Source: Rhizobiales bacterium UBA697 | GTDB taxonomy: Bacteria; Pseudomonadota; Alphaproteobacteria; Rhizobiales; Ancalomicrobiaceae | Assembly: GCA_002298965.1 (NCBI GenBank) | Contig: DBMN01000136.1 | Location: 1,265 to 8,143, forward strand | Direction of reading: 5' to 3' | DNA: 6,879 nt | In this document: piece by piece, positions 1-6,592 of the stretch | Layout: every line of letters starts with the position of its first letter | Position numbering within the stretch: position 1 is the first letter of the stretch | The notes under the pieces: generated by a model | What the model saw: only the letters and a program-made list of their open reading frames with translations | Told to the model about the DNA's origin: nothing | Database searches by the model: none | Made by a program: the position numbers and the translations under genes

Positions 1-839
1 CCGACCAGCGGTCCCCACAGGGTGCCGATGCCGCCCAGCACCGCCGGAAGCGCGAAGAGCAGCGAGAAGCGGAAGGTCATCACGCTCTCCGGGTCGATGT
101 AGGCGACATAGGCGGCGTAGAGCCCGCCGCCGAGCGCGGTGAAGGCGGCGGAGACGGCGGCGGCCGACATCTTCGAGGAGAAGACCTCGACGCCGAGGCT
201 CTCGGCCGCCTGGACGTCGTCCTTGACGGCGCGCCACCAGTAGCCCCAGCGGCTGTCCTCGATCACCCAGGTGACGAGGAAGGTCGCGGCGAAGAGGCCG
301 AGGGTGATCCACACCCACTGGCTCTTGTCGCGGCCGAACTGCAGCGACCACCAGCCGTCGGCGGCGATCGGCCATTGCAGGCCCAGCGCACCGCCGGTGA
401 ACTCGGCGTTGTGGGCGACGATCAGGCCGATCTCGGCGATGACGATCGTCGCGATCGAGAAATAGTGGCCCTTGAGGCGGAAGCAGAAGCGGCCGACGAT
501 CAGTGCCGTCGCCGCCGAGATCGCCGCGCCCGCCACCATGCCGGCCCAGGGGGTGATGCCGTTGTTCACCCAGAGCAGCGTCGTGGCGTAGGCGCCGAGG
601 CCGAAATAGAGCGCGTGGCCGAGCGAGATCTGGCCGCAGTAGCCGCCGAGGATGTTCCAGCTCTGCGACATCGCCGCATAGAGCAGGGTCAGCACCACGA
701 CGTTGAGCAGATAGACGTCCTTGACCGCGAAGGGGATGGCGGCGATCGCCACGGCCACGGCCGCACCGAGGATCAGCCGGCGTCGCCGGTCGGCCGCGAA
801 ATGCGCCGCGGCGGGGGAAACGAGGGGAGCGGACGACAT
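1..839 (-). CDS. livM: Branched-chain amino acid-type ABC transporter permease LivM (partial, 3' end outside window)
   Basis: This is an inner-membrane permease of the HAAT (branched-chain amino acid/amide) ABC importer family, the partner of LivH. The window holds 279 full codons of a protein that is usually about 320-350 residues; the C-terminus lies beyond position 1. After a polar N-terminus (residues 1-21) come hydrophobic segments at about 22-39 and 43-60. The LivM signature follows at residues 63-84 (NILGGYCGQISLGHALYFGLGAY). The cytoplasmic loop that contacts the ATPase is at about 203-239 (RAVKDDVQAAESLGV, then ALGGG), and the conserved GGIGTLWGPLVG is at the cut edge. The ATG at 839-837 overlaps the livH stop in a TGATG arrangement, implying translational coupling. 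LivG and LivF are expected next but cannot be seen. The family is certain; the transported substrate is not known. Confidence 0.95.
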   Translation of the reverse strand, partial: MSSAPLVSPAAAHFAADRRRRLILGAAVAVAIAAIPFAVKDVYLLNVVVLTLLYAAMSQSWNILGGYCGQISLGHALYFGLGAYATTLLWVNNGITPWAGMVAGAAISAATALIVGRFCFRLKGHYFSIATIVIAEIGLIVAHNAEFTGGALGLQWPIAADGWWSLQFGRDKSQWVWITLGLFAATFLVTWVIEDSRWGYWWRAVKDDVQAAESLGVEVFSSKMSAAAVSAAFTALGGGLYAAYVAYIDPESVMTFRFSLLFALPAVLGGIGTLWGPLV

Positions 840-1717
840 CAGAGCCTCCCGAACAGGCCGCTCGGGCGGAGGAAGACCACGCCGAGATAGAGGACGTAGA
901 CGCCGATCGACTTCATCGCCGAGGGCAGGATCAGGGTGGTCGCGGCCTCGACCAGTCCGACGATGATGCCGGCGGCGAGCGCGCCGAACACCGAGCCGAA
1001 GCCGCCGAGCGCCACCGTGACGTAGGCGACGAGGGCGAAGCCGCCGCCGACCTGCGGGTGGACGTAGTAGAAGATCGCGATCACCCCGCCGGCGAGCCCG
1101 ATCAGCCCGGCGCCGAGGCCCCAGCCGAGGGCGAAGATGCGGTTGCGGTCGATGCCGACCAGCGCCACCGCGCCCTGGTCCTCGCGCGTCGCCTCCAGCG
1201 CCTTGCCGAAGTCGGTGCGGGTCATCAGCAGCCACAGGCCGGCGAAGGCGGCGAGCGACACCGCGGCACCGAAGATCTGCGGCGCCGGCAGGTAGACGCC
1301 GGCGAGGTTGACCGTCCGCCCGGCGAGCCACGACGAGCCGATCGAGCGGTAGTCGGGCGAGAAGAAGTACTGCGCCAGGCCCTGGATGGTCACCGCCAGA
1401 CCGAAGGTGGCGAAGATCTGCACCATGCCGGCATTGGCCTTGGCGCGCATGGCGTAGCGGACCACGCCGAGATAGACCAGCGCGCCGAGGACGAACATCG
1501 CCGCCACCACCAGCGGCATCAAGAGCACCGGATCGATGCCCGAGACCGCCCAGGCGCCGAAGGCGGCGTACATCGCCAGCATCAGCATCTCGCCGTGGGC
1601 GAAGTTCACCACGTCCATCAGGCCGAAGATCAGCGACAGGCCGACCGCGACCAGGGCGTAGATCAGCCCGGTGAGCAGGCCGCTCGCCAGAATCTGGATG
1701 ATTGCTTGTGTCGTCAT
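839..1717 (-). CDS. livH: Branched-chain amino acid-type ABC transporter permease LivH
   Basis: This is a complete 292-residue inner-membrane permease, close to the usual 285-310 residues of LivH. The family signature is at residues 27-50 (GLSLIFGLMDVVNFAHGEML and onward). The ATPase-contact loop is at about 172-211 (KALEATREDQGAVALVGID, ending GLAGG). A conserved VALGGFGSVFGALAAG is at 235-250, and the typical end VFLRPSGLFG is at 281-290. About eight hydrophobic segments are visible. The frame stays open 74 codons further upstream, but that part is arginine-rich, runs into the binding-protein gene and has no family similarity. The ATG at 1717 gives the normal LivH N-terminus and follows a GAGGCGAGG ribosome-binding stretch. 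The gene lies 80 bp downstream of the solute-binding protein gene, with a hairpin in the gap, and overlaps livM by one base. It should form the transmembrane pore with LivM. Confidence 0.96.
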   Translation of the reverse strand: MTTQAIIQILASGLLTGLIYALVAVGLSLIFGLMDVVNFAHGEMLMLAMYAAFGAWAVSGIDPVLLMPLVVAAMFVLGALVYLGVVRYAMRAKANAGMVQIFATFGLAVTIQGLAQYFFSPDYRSIGSSWLAGRTVNLAGVYLPAPQIFGAAVSLAAFAGLWLLMTRTDFGKALEATREDQGAVALVGIDRNRIFALGWGLGAGLIGLAGGVIAIFYYVHPQVGGGFALVAYVTVALGGFGSVFGALAAGIIVGLVEAATTLILPSAMKSIGVYVLYLGVVFLRPSGLFGRL

Positions 1718-1743
1718 GGACCTCGCCTCGGGCCACGAGGGTA

Positions 1744-1778
1744 CCGACGGCGTCCGCGTCGCGCGCGGACGTCGCCGG
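1744..1778 (-). repeat. Intercistronic stem-loop between the binding-protein gene and livH
   Basis: There is a perfect 8-bp inverted repeat, CGTCCGCG at 1751-1758 and CGCGGACG at 1764-1771, with a 5-base loop. Beyond a one-pair mismatch (1750/1772) it continues with pairs 1748-1749/1773-1774, and beyond a second mismatch (1747/1775) with 1744-1746/1776-1778. No T-run follows on the minus strand, so it is not a classical full terminator. In ABC import operons, a hairpin after the binding-protein gene often protects the upstream mRNA or reduces read-through, so that binding protein is made in excess over permease (known for malE-malF). That role is inferred here. Confidence 0.6.
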
Positions 1779-1797
1779 CAACCGTCGAGAGGGAACG

Positions 1798-3045
1798 TCA
1801 GCCGTTCATCGGCCACTTGGGTTTGGCCGCAGCCACCGCTTGCGGGAAGACGGTGACGAACTTGCCGCCGAGGTACTGGATCAGCACCGGGTCGCACAGC
1901 ATGTTCTGCCCGTCCGGCCCGAACTCGATGCCGCGCCACGGCATGATGGTGCGGTCGCCGGGGATCTTGGTGGCGGCGAGCGCGTCGCGGATCTTGGCGC
2001 CGTCGGTCGAGCCGGCGCGGTCGATGGCGTCGCAGAGCGTCAGGCAGGCGGTGAAGAGGCGCGAGGTGTTGTCGTTGATGTCGCGACCGGCGCGCGCCTT
2101 GTACAGCTCGTTGACGACGCCGATCGACTTGCGCTTGGGCGCGAGGTCGAGGGCGAAGGAGGCGCGCGAGACGAGACCCTCGAGCTTGTCGCCGACCGCG
2201 TCGAACACCGCCTTCTCCGAGAAGCCGGCGGCCTGGGCGAGCATGTTCTTCGGCTTGTAGCCGAGCTCGGCCATGGTCTTGACCAGGAGGAGGGCGTCGG
2301 TGGTGTAGCTCGACGGCAGGAGCACGTCGGCGTCGGCGCTCTTCAGCTGCTGCACCTCGGCGGTGAGCGAGGGCGAGTTGGCGCGGTACTTCACGTCGGC
2401 GGCGATCTTGTAGCCGCGCTCGCCGGCGAGCTTGCGCTGGACGTTCGACGAGTCGGTGCCGAAGATCGTGTCCTCGTAGAAGAGGGCGACGCTCTCCACC
2501 TTGGCGCCGGCCGCCTTCTGCGCGTCGAGGAAGTCGAACATCGCGGTCGAGAAGAATTCGTCGTGCGCCGCCGGGCGGAAGAAGAACTTCAGCCCCTTGC
2601 GATGCAGGCTCGGCGAGGAACTGTCGGCGGCGACGAAGGGCACGCCGTAGCGCTCGCAGGTCGCCGACACGGTGGCCGAGACCGACGAGTGGAACGAGCC
2701 GAGGATGGCGACGACCTTCTCCTGGGTGATCAGGCGCTCGGCCTCGGCGCGGCCCTTCTGCGGGTCGGCCTGATGGTCGGCGATGACGAGACGGATCTTG
2801 GCGCCGCCGAGCGAGGCGATGCCGGCCGTCTTGGCGCAGGGCAGATCGAGATCGTGCACCGCGTTGACGATGTCGACCGCCGTCTCCAGCGCGTGGCGGG
2901 CATCGACGCCGATCTGGGCGCTGGCGCCCGACATCGGGTAGATCGCGCCGATCACGATCTCGTCGGCGGCGGCGGCGGCGCGAAGGCCGGACAACCAGGT
3001 GGCGGCGGCGGCCGCACCGAAAAGCGCGTCTCTGCGATTGATCAT
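1798..3045 (-). CDS. ABC transporter periplasmic solute-binding protein, LivK/Peripla_BP_6 type, with Tat-like signal
   Basis: This is the periplasmic receptor that would deliver substrate to LivHM, 415 residues. The N-terminus NRRDALFG (3-10) is followed by an alanine-rich hydrophobic stretch to about residue 27, which resembles a twin-arginine signal peptide. The mature part probably begins near DEIVIGAIYPMSG (28-40), the characteristic first strand and loop of type-I HAAT receptors. Other family hallmarks are IRLVIADHQADPQKGRAEAE (84-103), the AILGSFHSSVSATVSATCERYGVPFV lobe (113-138), FFFRPAAHDEF (154-164), and VALFYEDTIFGTDSSN near 186-201. The C-terminal part carries DALAATKIPGDRTIMPW near 354-370, a typical end region for this family. 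The ATG at 3045 is preceded by AGAGGG, a good ribosome-binding site. It lies 109 bp after the hydro-lyase gene and 80 bp before livH. The ligand is unknown; a LivK-like fold does not imply leucine, because relatives bind amides, urea, aromatic acids and other compounds. Confidence 0.94.
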   Translation of the reverse strand: MINRRDALFGAAAAATWLSGLRAAAAADEIVIGAIYPMSGASAQIGVDARHALETAVDIVNAVHDLDLPCAKTAGIASLGGAKIRLVIADHQADPQKGRAEAERLITQEKVVAILGSFHSSVSATVSATCERYGVPFVAADSSSPSLHRKGLKFFFRPAAHDEFFSTAMFDFLDAQKAAGAKVESVALFYEDTIFGTDSSNVQRKLAGERGYKIAADVKYRANSPSLTAEVQQLKSADADVLLPSSYTTDALLLVKTMAELGYKPKNMLAQAAGFSEKAVFDAVGDKLEGLVSRASFALDLAPKRKSIGVVNELYKARAGRDINDNTSRLFTACLTLCDAIDRAGSTDGAKIRDALAATKIPGDRTIMPWRGIEFGPDGQNMLCDPVLIQYLGGKFVTVFPQAVAAAKPKWPMNG

Positions 3046-3135
3046 GGGGGGATCCCTCTGTTCGGCGGCGTTTCGCCGGGCCCTGCCGCTGTCGAATGTC
3101 CCGGTCGGATGCGACGCGGATCGGCCCGGCGGGTC

Positions 3136-3154
3136 GATCGCGGAGACGGCGATC
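3136..3154 (-). repeat. Inverted repeat directly after the hydro-lyase stop codon
   Basis: Arms GATCGC (3136-3141) and GCGATC (3149-3154) are perfect and separated by 7 bases. They abut the hydro-lyase stop codon (3157-3155), and a short GATC-TCA-GATC palindrome (3151-3161) spans that stop. No T-run follows, so a strong terminator is unlikely. It could be an intercistronic mRNA hairpin that tunes expression of the downstream binding-protein gene. The remaining part of the 109-bp gap also has a small 5-bp stem (CGGCG-TTT-CGCCG, 3066-3078) but no clear promoter. Confidence 0.4.
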
Positions 3155-3967
3155 TCAGATCACCGCGTATTCGGAATTGCGCCGGTCGGTGACGAGCATC
3201 GTCCCGGGCTTGTGGGTGATGGCGAAGCTCGGCTTCACCGTCGCGATGACCGATTGGGGCGTGACGCCGCAGGCCCAGAACACCGGGATCTCGTCGTCGC
3301 GGACGGTGACGGCGTCGCCGTAGTCGGGCTTGGCGAGATCCTCGATGCCGATCAGATGCGGCAGGCCGAGATGGACGGGTGCACCGTGGACGGCCGGATA
3401 GCGCGACGAGATCTGCACCGCGCGGATCGCATCCCTGGGCGCCAGCGGCCGCATCGAAACCACCATCGGCCCGGAGAAGGCACCCGCCGGATTGCAGGGA
3501 ATGCTGGTGCGATACATCGGAACGCGCACGTCCTCCTCGACGTGGCGGATGCCGATGCCCTCGGCGATCAGGCCCTCCTCGAAGGAATAGGAGCAGCCGA
3601 TGACGAAGGCGACGAGATCGTCGCGCCATAAGTCGCGGACGTCGTCGACCTCGGCGATCATCTCGCCGTCCTTCCAGACGCGGTAGCCGGGGATGTCGGT
3701 GCGGAGATCGAGATCGGCGCCGAGCGCGGGGATCTCCCACGACCCGACCTCGGAGACGCCGAGGATCGGGCAGGGCTTCGGGTTGGCCTGACAGAAGCGC
3801 AGGAAGTCGCCGGCGAGCTCCTTCGGCAGCACGGCGAGATTGCCCTGCGCGTAACCGAGCGCCATGCCGGCGGTCGATCCCTTGAGCGCGCCCGAGCGGC
3901 AGGCGAGCCGAACGGCACGGCCGGGGAGCATCGTGTCGTCGGACGAAGAGGCGACGGCGTGGCGCAT
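3155..3967 (-). CDS. Putative hydro-lyase, DUF1445/YcsI (D-glutamate cyclase-like) family
   Basis: This is a soluble enzyme of 270 residues, the usual length for bacterial members. Family blocks are clear: GYAQGNLAVLP (38-48), FCQANPKPCPILGV (58-71), FVIGCSYSFEEGL (121-133), VPMYRTSIPC (149-158), GPMVVSMRP (166-174), HGAPVHLG (194-201), DEIPVFWACGVTPQ (225-238) and THKPG (251-255). The mammalian relative DGLUCY carries this domain and is described as converting D-glutamate to 5-oxo-D-proline. Bacterial members are mostly annotated only as putative hydro-lyases and often sit near 5-oxoprolinase (YcsF/PxpA) and KipI/KipA genes, none of which is in this window. The ATG at 3967 has a strong CAGGAG site 7 bases upstream. 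It is the first gene of the likely operon feeding into the ABC importer genes and is divergent from the LysR regulator. The family call is firm; the actual substrate is not known. Confidence 0.92.
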   Translation of the reverse strand: MRHAVASSSDDTMLPGRAVRLACRSGALKGSTAGMALGYAQGNLAVLPKELAGDFLRFCQANPKPCPILGVSEVGSWEIPALGADLDLRTDIPGYRVWKDGEMIAEVDDVRDLWRDDLVAFVIGCSYSFEEGLIAEGIGIRHVEEDVRVPMYRTSIPCNPAGAFSGPMVVSMRPLAPRDAIRAVQISSRYPAVHGAPVHLGLPHLIGIEDLAKPDYGDAVTVRDDEIPVFWACGVTPQSVIATVKPSFAITHKPGTMLVTDRRNSEYAVI

Positions 3968-4033
3968 CGGGCGGCTCCTGGAACTCGACGTCGGGCACTT
4001 CTGCCTATCGACGTCGCATTTTCGATGCTGCCC

Positions 4034-4062
4034 ATTTCATCACCCGAGTTGATTAAGCTCAA
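4034..4062 (-). promoter_or_regulatory. Candidate sigma-70 promoter of the hydro-lyase/ABC operon
   Basis: On the minus strand, TTGAGC (4062-4057) and TGAAAT (4039-4034) are separated by exactly 17 bp. Each hexamer matches consensus at four of six positions, which suits an activator-dependent promoter. Transcription would start near 4027, leaving a leader of about 60 bases before the ATG at 3967. It lies in the A+T-richer core of the divergent intergenic region. The call comes from inspection only. Confidence 0.45.
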
Positions 4063-4077
4063 ATCGTTTGTTTTAAT
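4049..4077 (+). promoter_or_regulatory. Candidate sigma-70 promoter of the LysR-type regulator
   Basis: TTGATT (4049-4054, four of six to consensus) and TTTAAT (4072-4077, five of six) are separated by 17 bp. The start would fall near 4084, giving a leader of about 26 bases before the ATG at 4110. Its -35 hexamer is one arm of a TTGA-N6-TCAA inverted repeat whose other arm is the -35 hexamer of the opposing promoter. The predicted start lies at the edge of the LysR box, consistent with self-repression. Confidence 0.5.
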
Positions 4078-4083
4078 CGACTT

Positions 4084-4102
4084 CGATAAGAGGAATTTAT
4101 CG
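4084..4102. promoter_or_regulatory. LysR-type T-N11-A operator
   Basis: There is a perfect inverted repeat CGATAA (4084-4089) / TTATCG (4097-4102) with a 7-base spacer. T4087 and A4099 form the LysR-family T-N11-A motif exactly on the dyad axis at 4093. The axis is about 66 bp upstream of the predicted start of the hydro-lyase operon, close to the standard -65 recognition-site position. The box also covers the predicted start and leader of the regulator gene itself. LysR proteins typically repress themselves from such a site and activate the divergent promoter when the inducer binds. The motif and spacing are seen; binding is inferred. Confidence 0.65.
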
Positions 4103-4109
4103 GTGGCCC

Positions 4110-5006
4110 ATGTCGGTCGATTTCAAGAACCTCGAGACCTTCCTCGAAGTGGCGCGGCTGGCGAGTTTCCGCGCCGCCTCGCTGCGTCTCAACGCCACCC
4201 AGCCGGCGATCTCGCAACGCGTCGCCCAGCTCGAGAGCCAGCTCGGCGTCCGTCTCTTCGTGCGCGAGAGCCGAAGGGTGACGCCGACGCCGAAGGGTCG
4301 CGAGCTGATGCTCTATGCCGAGAAACTGCTGGCGCTCCGGGCCGAGATGGTCGCCGCTGTGGGCGATCCGGCGACGCTGGTCGGCGTGCTGCGCATCGGC
4401 GTCGCCGAGACCATCGTCCACACCTGGCTGCCGCGTCTGATCGAGCGGGTCAGCCGCGACTATCCGCGCCTCACCATCGAGATCGAGGTCGACATCTCGC
4501 CGAACATGCGCGAGCGCCTGATCTCGCGCGAGATCGATCTCGCCTTCCTGATGGACACGTTCGCCGGCGAGCCGCTGGTCTCGCGCGACCTCTGCCGCCA
4601 CGCACTCGCCTTCGTCGCCTCGCCGCGGCTGGTGGGGGGCAACACGACGATGACGCTCGAGGACCTCGCGCGCCATCCGATCATGACCTTCTCGCGTCGC
4701 ACCAAGCCCTACGAGGCGGTCTACGAGGCCTTCAATCGCCCCGATCTGCCGCGCGTGCGGCTCCACGCCTCGGCCTCGATCGCCACGCTGGTGCGCATGG
4801 CGGAACAGGGGCTCGGCATCGCCGCCATCCCGCCGGCGATCGTCCGCGACCATCTCGCCGACGGCCGGCTGGTGATGATCGACACGCGCGTGCGCTTCCC
4901 CGATCTCTCGTTCCGCGCCGCGTGGCTGCCGGGCGTCGACGTTCGTTCTCGGGAAGTCATCGCCGAACTCGCCGGCGAAGAGGCGGCGTCCAACCCCTTC
5001 GCGTGA
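4110..5006 (+). CDS. LysR family transcriptional regulator
   Basis: This cytoplasmic DNA-binding regulator of 298 residues has normal family length. The N-terminal winged helix-turn-helix spans about residues 5-64 (FKNLETFLEVARLASF, then RLNATQPAISQRVAQLESQLG, then LFVRESRRVTPTPKG). A linker helix runs to about 88, and the effector-binding domain starts near LVGVLRIGVAE (90-100) and extends to about 290, including GLGIAAIPPAIV. The start ATG lies 16 bases after a GAGG and directly behind GGTGG, so the ribosome-binding site is weak, which fits low expression. No in-frame ATG, GTG or TTG lies just upstream. It is divergent from the hydro-lyase gene with 142 bp between, and a LysR box is present there, so it most likely controls that operon and itself. 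The inducer is probably the imported compound or a product of it (inference). It is convergent with the iron-sulfur gene, 21 bp apart. Confidence 0.95.
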   Translation: MSVDFKNLETFLEVARLASFRAASLRLNATQPAISQRVAQLESQLGVRLFVRESRRVTPTPKGRELMLYAEKLLALRAEMVAAVGDPATLVGVLRIGVAETIVHTWLPRLIERVSRDYPRLTIEIEVDISPNMRERLISREIDLAFLMDTFAGEPLVSRDLCRHALAFVASPRLVGGNTTMTLEDLARHPIMTFSRRTKPYEAVYEAFNRPDLPRVRLHASASIATLVRMAEQGLGIAAIPPAIVRDHLADGRLVMIDTRVRFPDLSFRAAWLPGVDVRSREVIAELAGEEAASNPFA

Positions 5007-5027
5007 GGGGTGGGCGGTGGTCCGGCC

Positions 5028-6521
5028 TCAGAGGCCAAAGATCGCCGGCCACCAGCCGACGCCGACGGCGAGGCTCCCCGCCAGACCCGGCACCAGCGGC
5101 AACCAACGCCACTTCGGCGCGATCCCCTGACGGGCGAGGATGCGTTCGCCGAGCCAGATGCTCCACAGCAGGCCGGCGACGAACAGGCCGCCGCGGATCG
5201 CGCCGATGCCGGTCTGGCCGACGAACGTGTGCTTCAGCGGGTCGAGCAGCTCCGCGCCGAGGCCGATGATCAGGCTCATGAGAGCCACCGGCGCGTACTG
5301 ATAGCCGAGTTCGGTGAAGGTCTGGCCGAAGCTCACGTCGGAGCCGACGCGGCGTGCGAGCCAGGCGCCGACCGCTGTCAGCGCCGCGAGGATCAGGGTC
5401 AGCGCCGCCATCGTCGCCAGCATGAAGGCGACGATCATCACGAAGTCGAGCCACATGAAGGTCTCGCCGCGTTCGGGATGGACGCTCATCAGCCAGGACG
5501 GCCCGACGTCGAGGATCCAGCCGAAGGCCGCGCCGCCGTTGGTGACGACCCATTCGCCGAAGGCCTGCCGGGCGTCCTGGTACTGCGGCAGCACCAGCCA
5601 CAGGAAGCCGCCGAGCGCGACGCCGGTGTCCATGAACAGGAACCACGCCTCGGCCGAGTTGGCGCGATGCTCGCGGATGTCCTCGATCTCGACGCCGGGG
5701 CGGCGCAGGTCGAGGCGCATGCTGCCCGGGGCCTTCGGGTTGACGCAGCGGAAGCACTCGATGCAGTGGCGGCTCTCGCACTTGCGCGGCAGGTCGATCA
5801 TCGTCGGGCAGGCGCCGCGATCGGAATAGGCATCGCCGCCGACGAGCCGGAGCTTCGGCGTGAACTGCACCGCGCCGAGGCGCGAGTACAGGCCGAGGAC
5901 GCGGCCGATCGGGCAGAGATGGCGGCACCACACCCGCTTGTTGCGGCCGTAGGCCCAGCCGAAGACGATCGCGAGCAGCATCGTGCCGCCGAAGAGCCCG
6001 GCGGCGGCCTCCGGATGGTCGCGCACGCCGAGCGTCTGGCCGTAGAGCGTCATGACGATGAAGGAGAGGGCGGGCGTGCCCTCCCACTTGATCCAGCCCG
6101 GAATGGCGCGCTGGATGCCGTGGCGGTTGGCGAGTTCGGACGCCGCCCCCATCGGGCAGAGCACGCCGCACCAGATGCGGCCGAACAGGATCACCGACAG
6201 GAAGACCAGCGGGAACCACACGCCCCACAGCAGATACTTCAGGAACAGCGTCGGATTGCCGAGGATGGTCGCCTCGGCCGGCGGCTCGGGCAGCAGCGGC
6301 GGCACGCCGACCACCACCAGGAAGACGCCGAACATCGCGATCTGGATCCAGACGAAGTGCCGCTTGGCACCGACCGCCCAGACCTCGAGCGCCCGGGTGA
6401 AGGCCGAACGATCCTCGGGGATGGCGATGCGCAGGCCGTCGACGCTCGCCTCGGCGCCGCCGAAGCCGCCGTTCGGCGAAAGGTCCGCCGCGAACGAACC
6501 GCCGCGCTCGATGCTGTTCAT
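5028..6521 (-). CDS. Polytopic membrane 4Fe-4S binding protein (NapH/NosR/FtrD-like)
   Basis: This is a 497-residue integral membrane iron-sulfur protein, probably moving electrons across or along the inner membrane. Hydrophobic segments are visible at about 56-77, 94-117, 150-165, 175-191, 292-312, 355-388, 408-425, 440-457 and 473-495. Two Fer4_5-type motifs follow membrane segments: GRIWCGVLCPMG (C118, C122) and RVWCRHLCPIGRVLG (C199, C203). A third cysteine cluster is C238, C248, C253, C256 and C259. The last three are spaced CxxCxxC, but the usual final CxxxCP cysteine is replaced by VNPKAPG, so C238 or C248 may supply the missing ligand. Relatives include NapH, NosR, RdxA/CcoG and FtrD of iron uptake; the length and extra C-terminal membrane helices fit FtrD- or NosR-like proteins better than NapH. 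No FTR1, P19, cupredoxin, nos or nap gene is adjacent, so the exact role is unassigned. The ATG at 6521 follows a GAGG about 8 bases upstream. Confidence 0.85.
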   Translation of the reverse strand: MNSIERGGSFAADLSPNGGFGGAEASVDGLRIAIPEDRSAFTRALEVWAVGAKRHFVWIQIAMFGVFLVVVGVPPLLPEPPAEATILGNPTLFLKYLLWGVWFPLVFLSVILFGRIWCGVLCPMGAASELANRHGIQRAIPGWIKWEGTPALSFIVMTLYGQTLGVRDHPEAAAGLFGGTMLLAIVFGWAYGRNKRVWCRHLCPIGRVLGLYSRLGAVQFTPKLRLVGGDAYSDRGACPTMIDLPRKCESRHCIECFRCVNPKAPGSMRLDLRRPGVEIEDIREHRANSAEAWFLFMDTGVALGGFLWLVLPQYQDARQAFGEWVVTNGGAAFGWILDVGPSWLMSVHPERGETFMWLDFVMIVAFMLATMAALTLILAALTAVGAWLARRVGSDVSFGQTFTELGYQYAPVALMSLIIGLGAELLDPLKHTFVGQTGIGAIRGGLFVAGLLWSIWLGERILARQGIAPKWRWLPLVPGLAGSLAVGVGWWPAIFGL

Positions 6522-6567
6522 GTCGAAACCTCGCTGACGCGACCGGCGCCCCTCGGGCCTCCGTCGA

Positions 6568-6588
6568 TCGTCCCTCGCTCGTCCCTCG
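6568..6588. repeat. 10-bp direct repeat with 11-bp period
   Basis: TCGTCCCTCG occurs at 6568-6577 and again at 6579-6588, identical and about one helical turn apart. It lies 47-67 bp upstream of the iron-sulfur gene start, in the presumed leader or promoter. It may be a regulator-binding direct repeat or chance in G+C-rich sequence. Confidence 0.5.
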
Positions 6589-6592
6589 ACCT

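Noticed and set aside
1718..1939. N-terminal extension of livH by 74 codons
   Set aside because: It overlaps the end of the binding-protein gene, is Arg/Pro-rich and unlike any LivH. The internal ATG at 1717 has the family N-terminus and a ribosome-binding stretch.
1058..2260. A 400-codon plus-strand open frame crossing the livH/binding-protein junction
   Set aside because: It spans two genes on the other strand and reads as biased, motif-free sequence.
1702..3192. A 496-codon plus-strand open frame antisense to the solute-binding protein gene
   Set aside because: Its translation is Arg/Gly/Val/Glu-rich with no recognisable motif, while the opposite strand encodes a clear family protein. 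Long antisense frames are expected in G+C-rich DNA.
4074..4089. Additional T-N11-A matches around ATCGA-CT-TCGAT (4076-4087)
   Set aside because: The T and A of these matches are not symmetric about the palindrome axis. The neighbouring box centred at 4093 is a far better fit.
5024..5036. GGCCTC-A-GAGGCC palindrome at the convergent gene ends as a bidirectional terminator
   Set aside because: The hairpin would have only a 5-bp stem with 3-base loop, and no T-run follows on either strand. It contains the iron-sulfur gene stop codon and may be chance.
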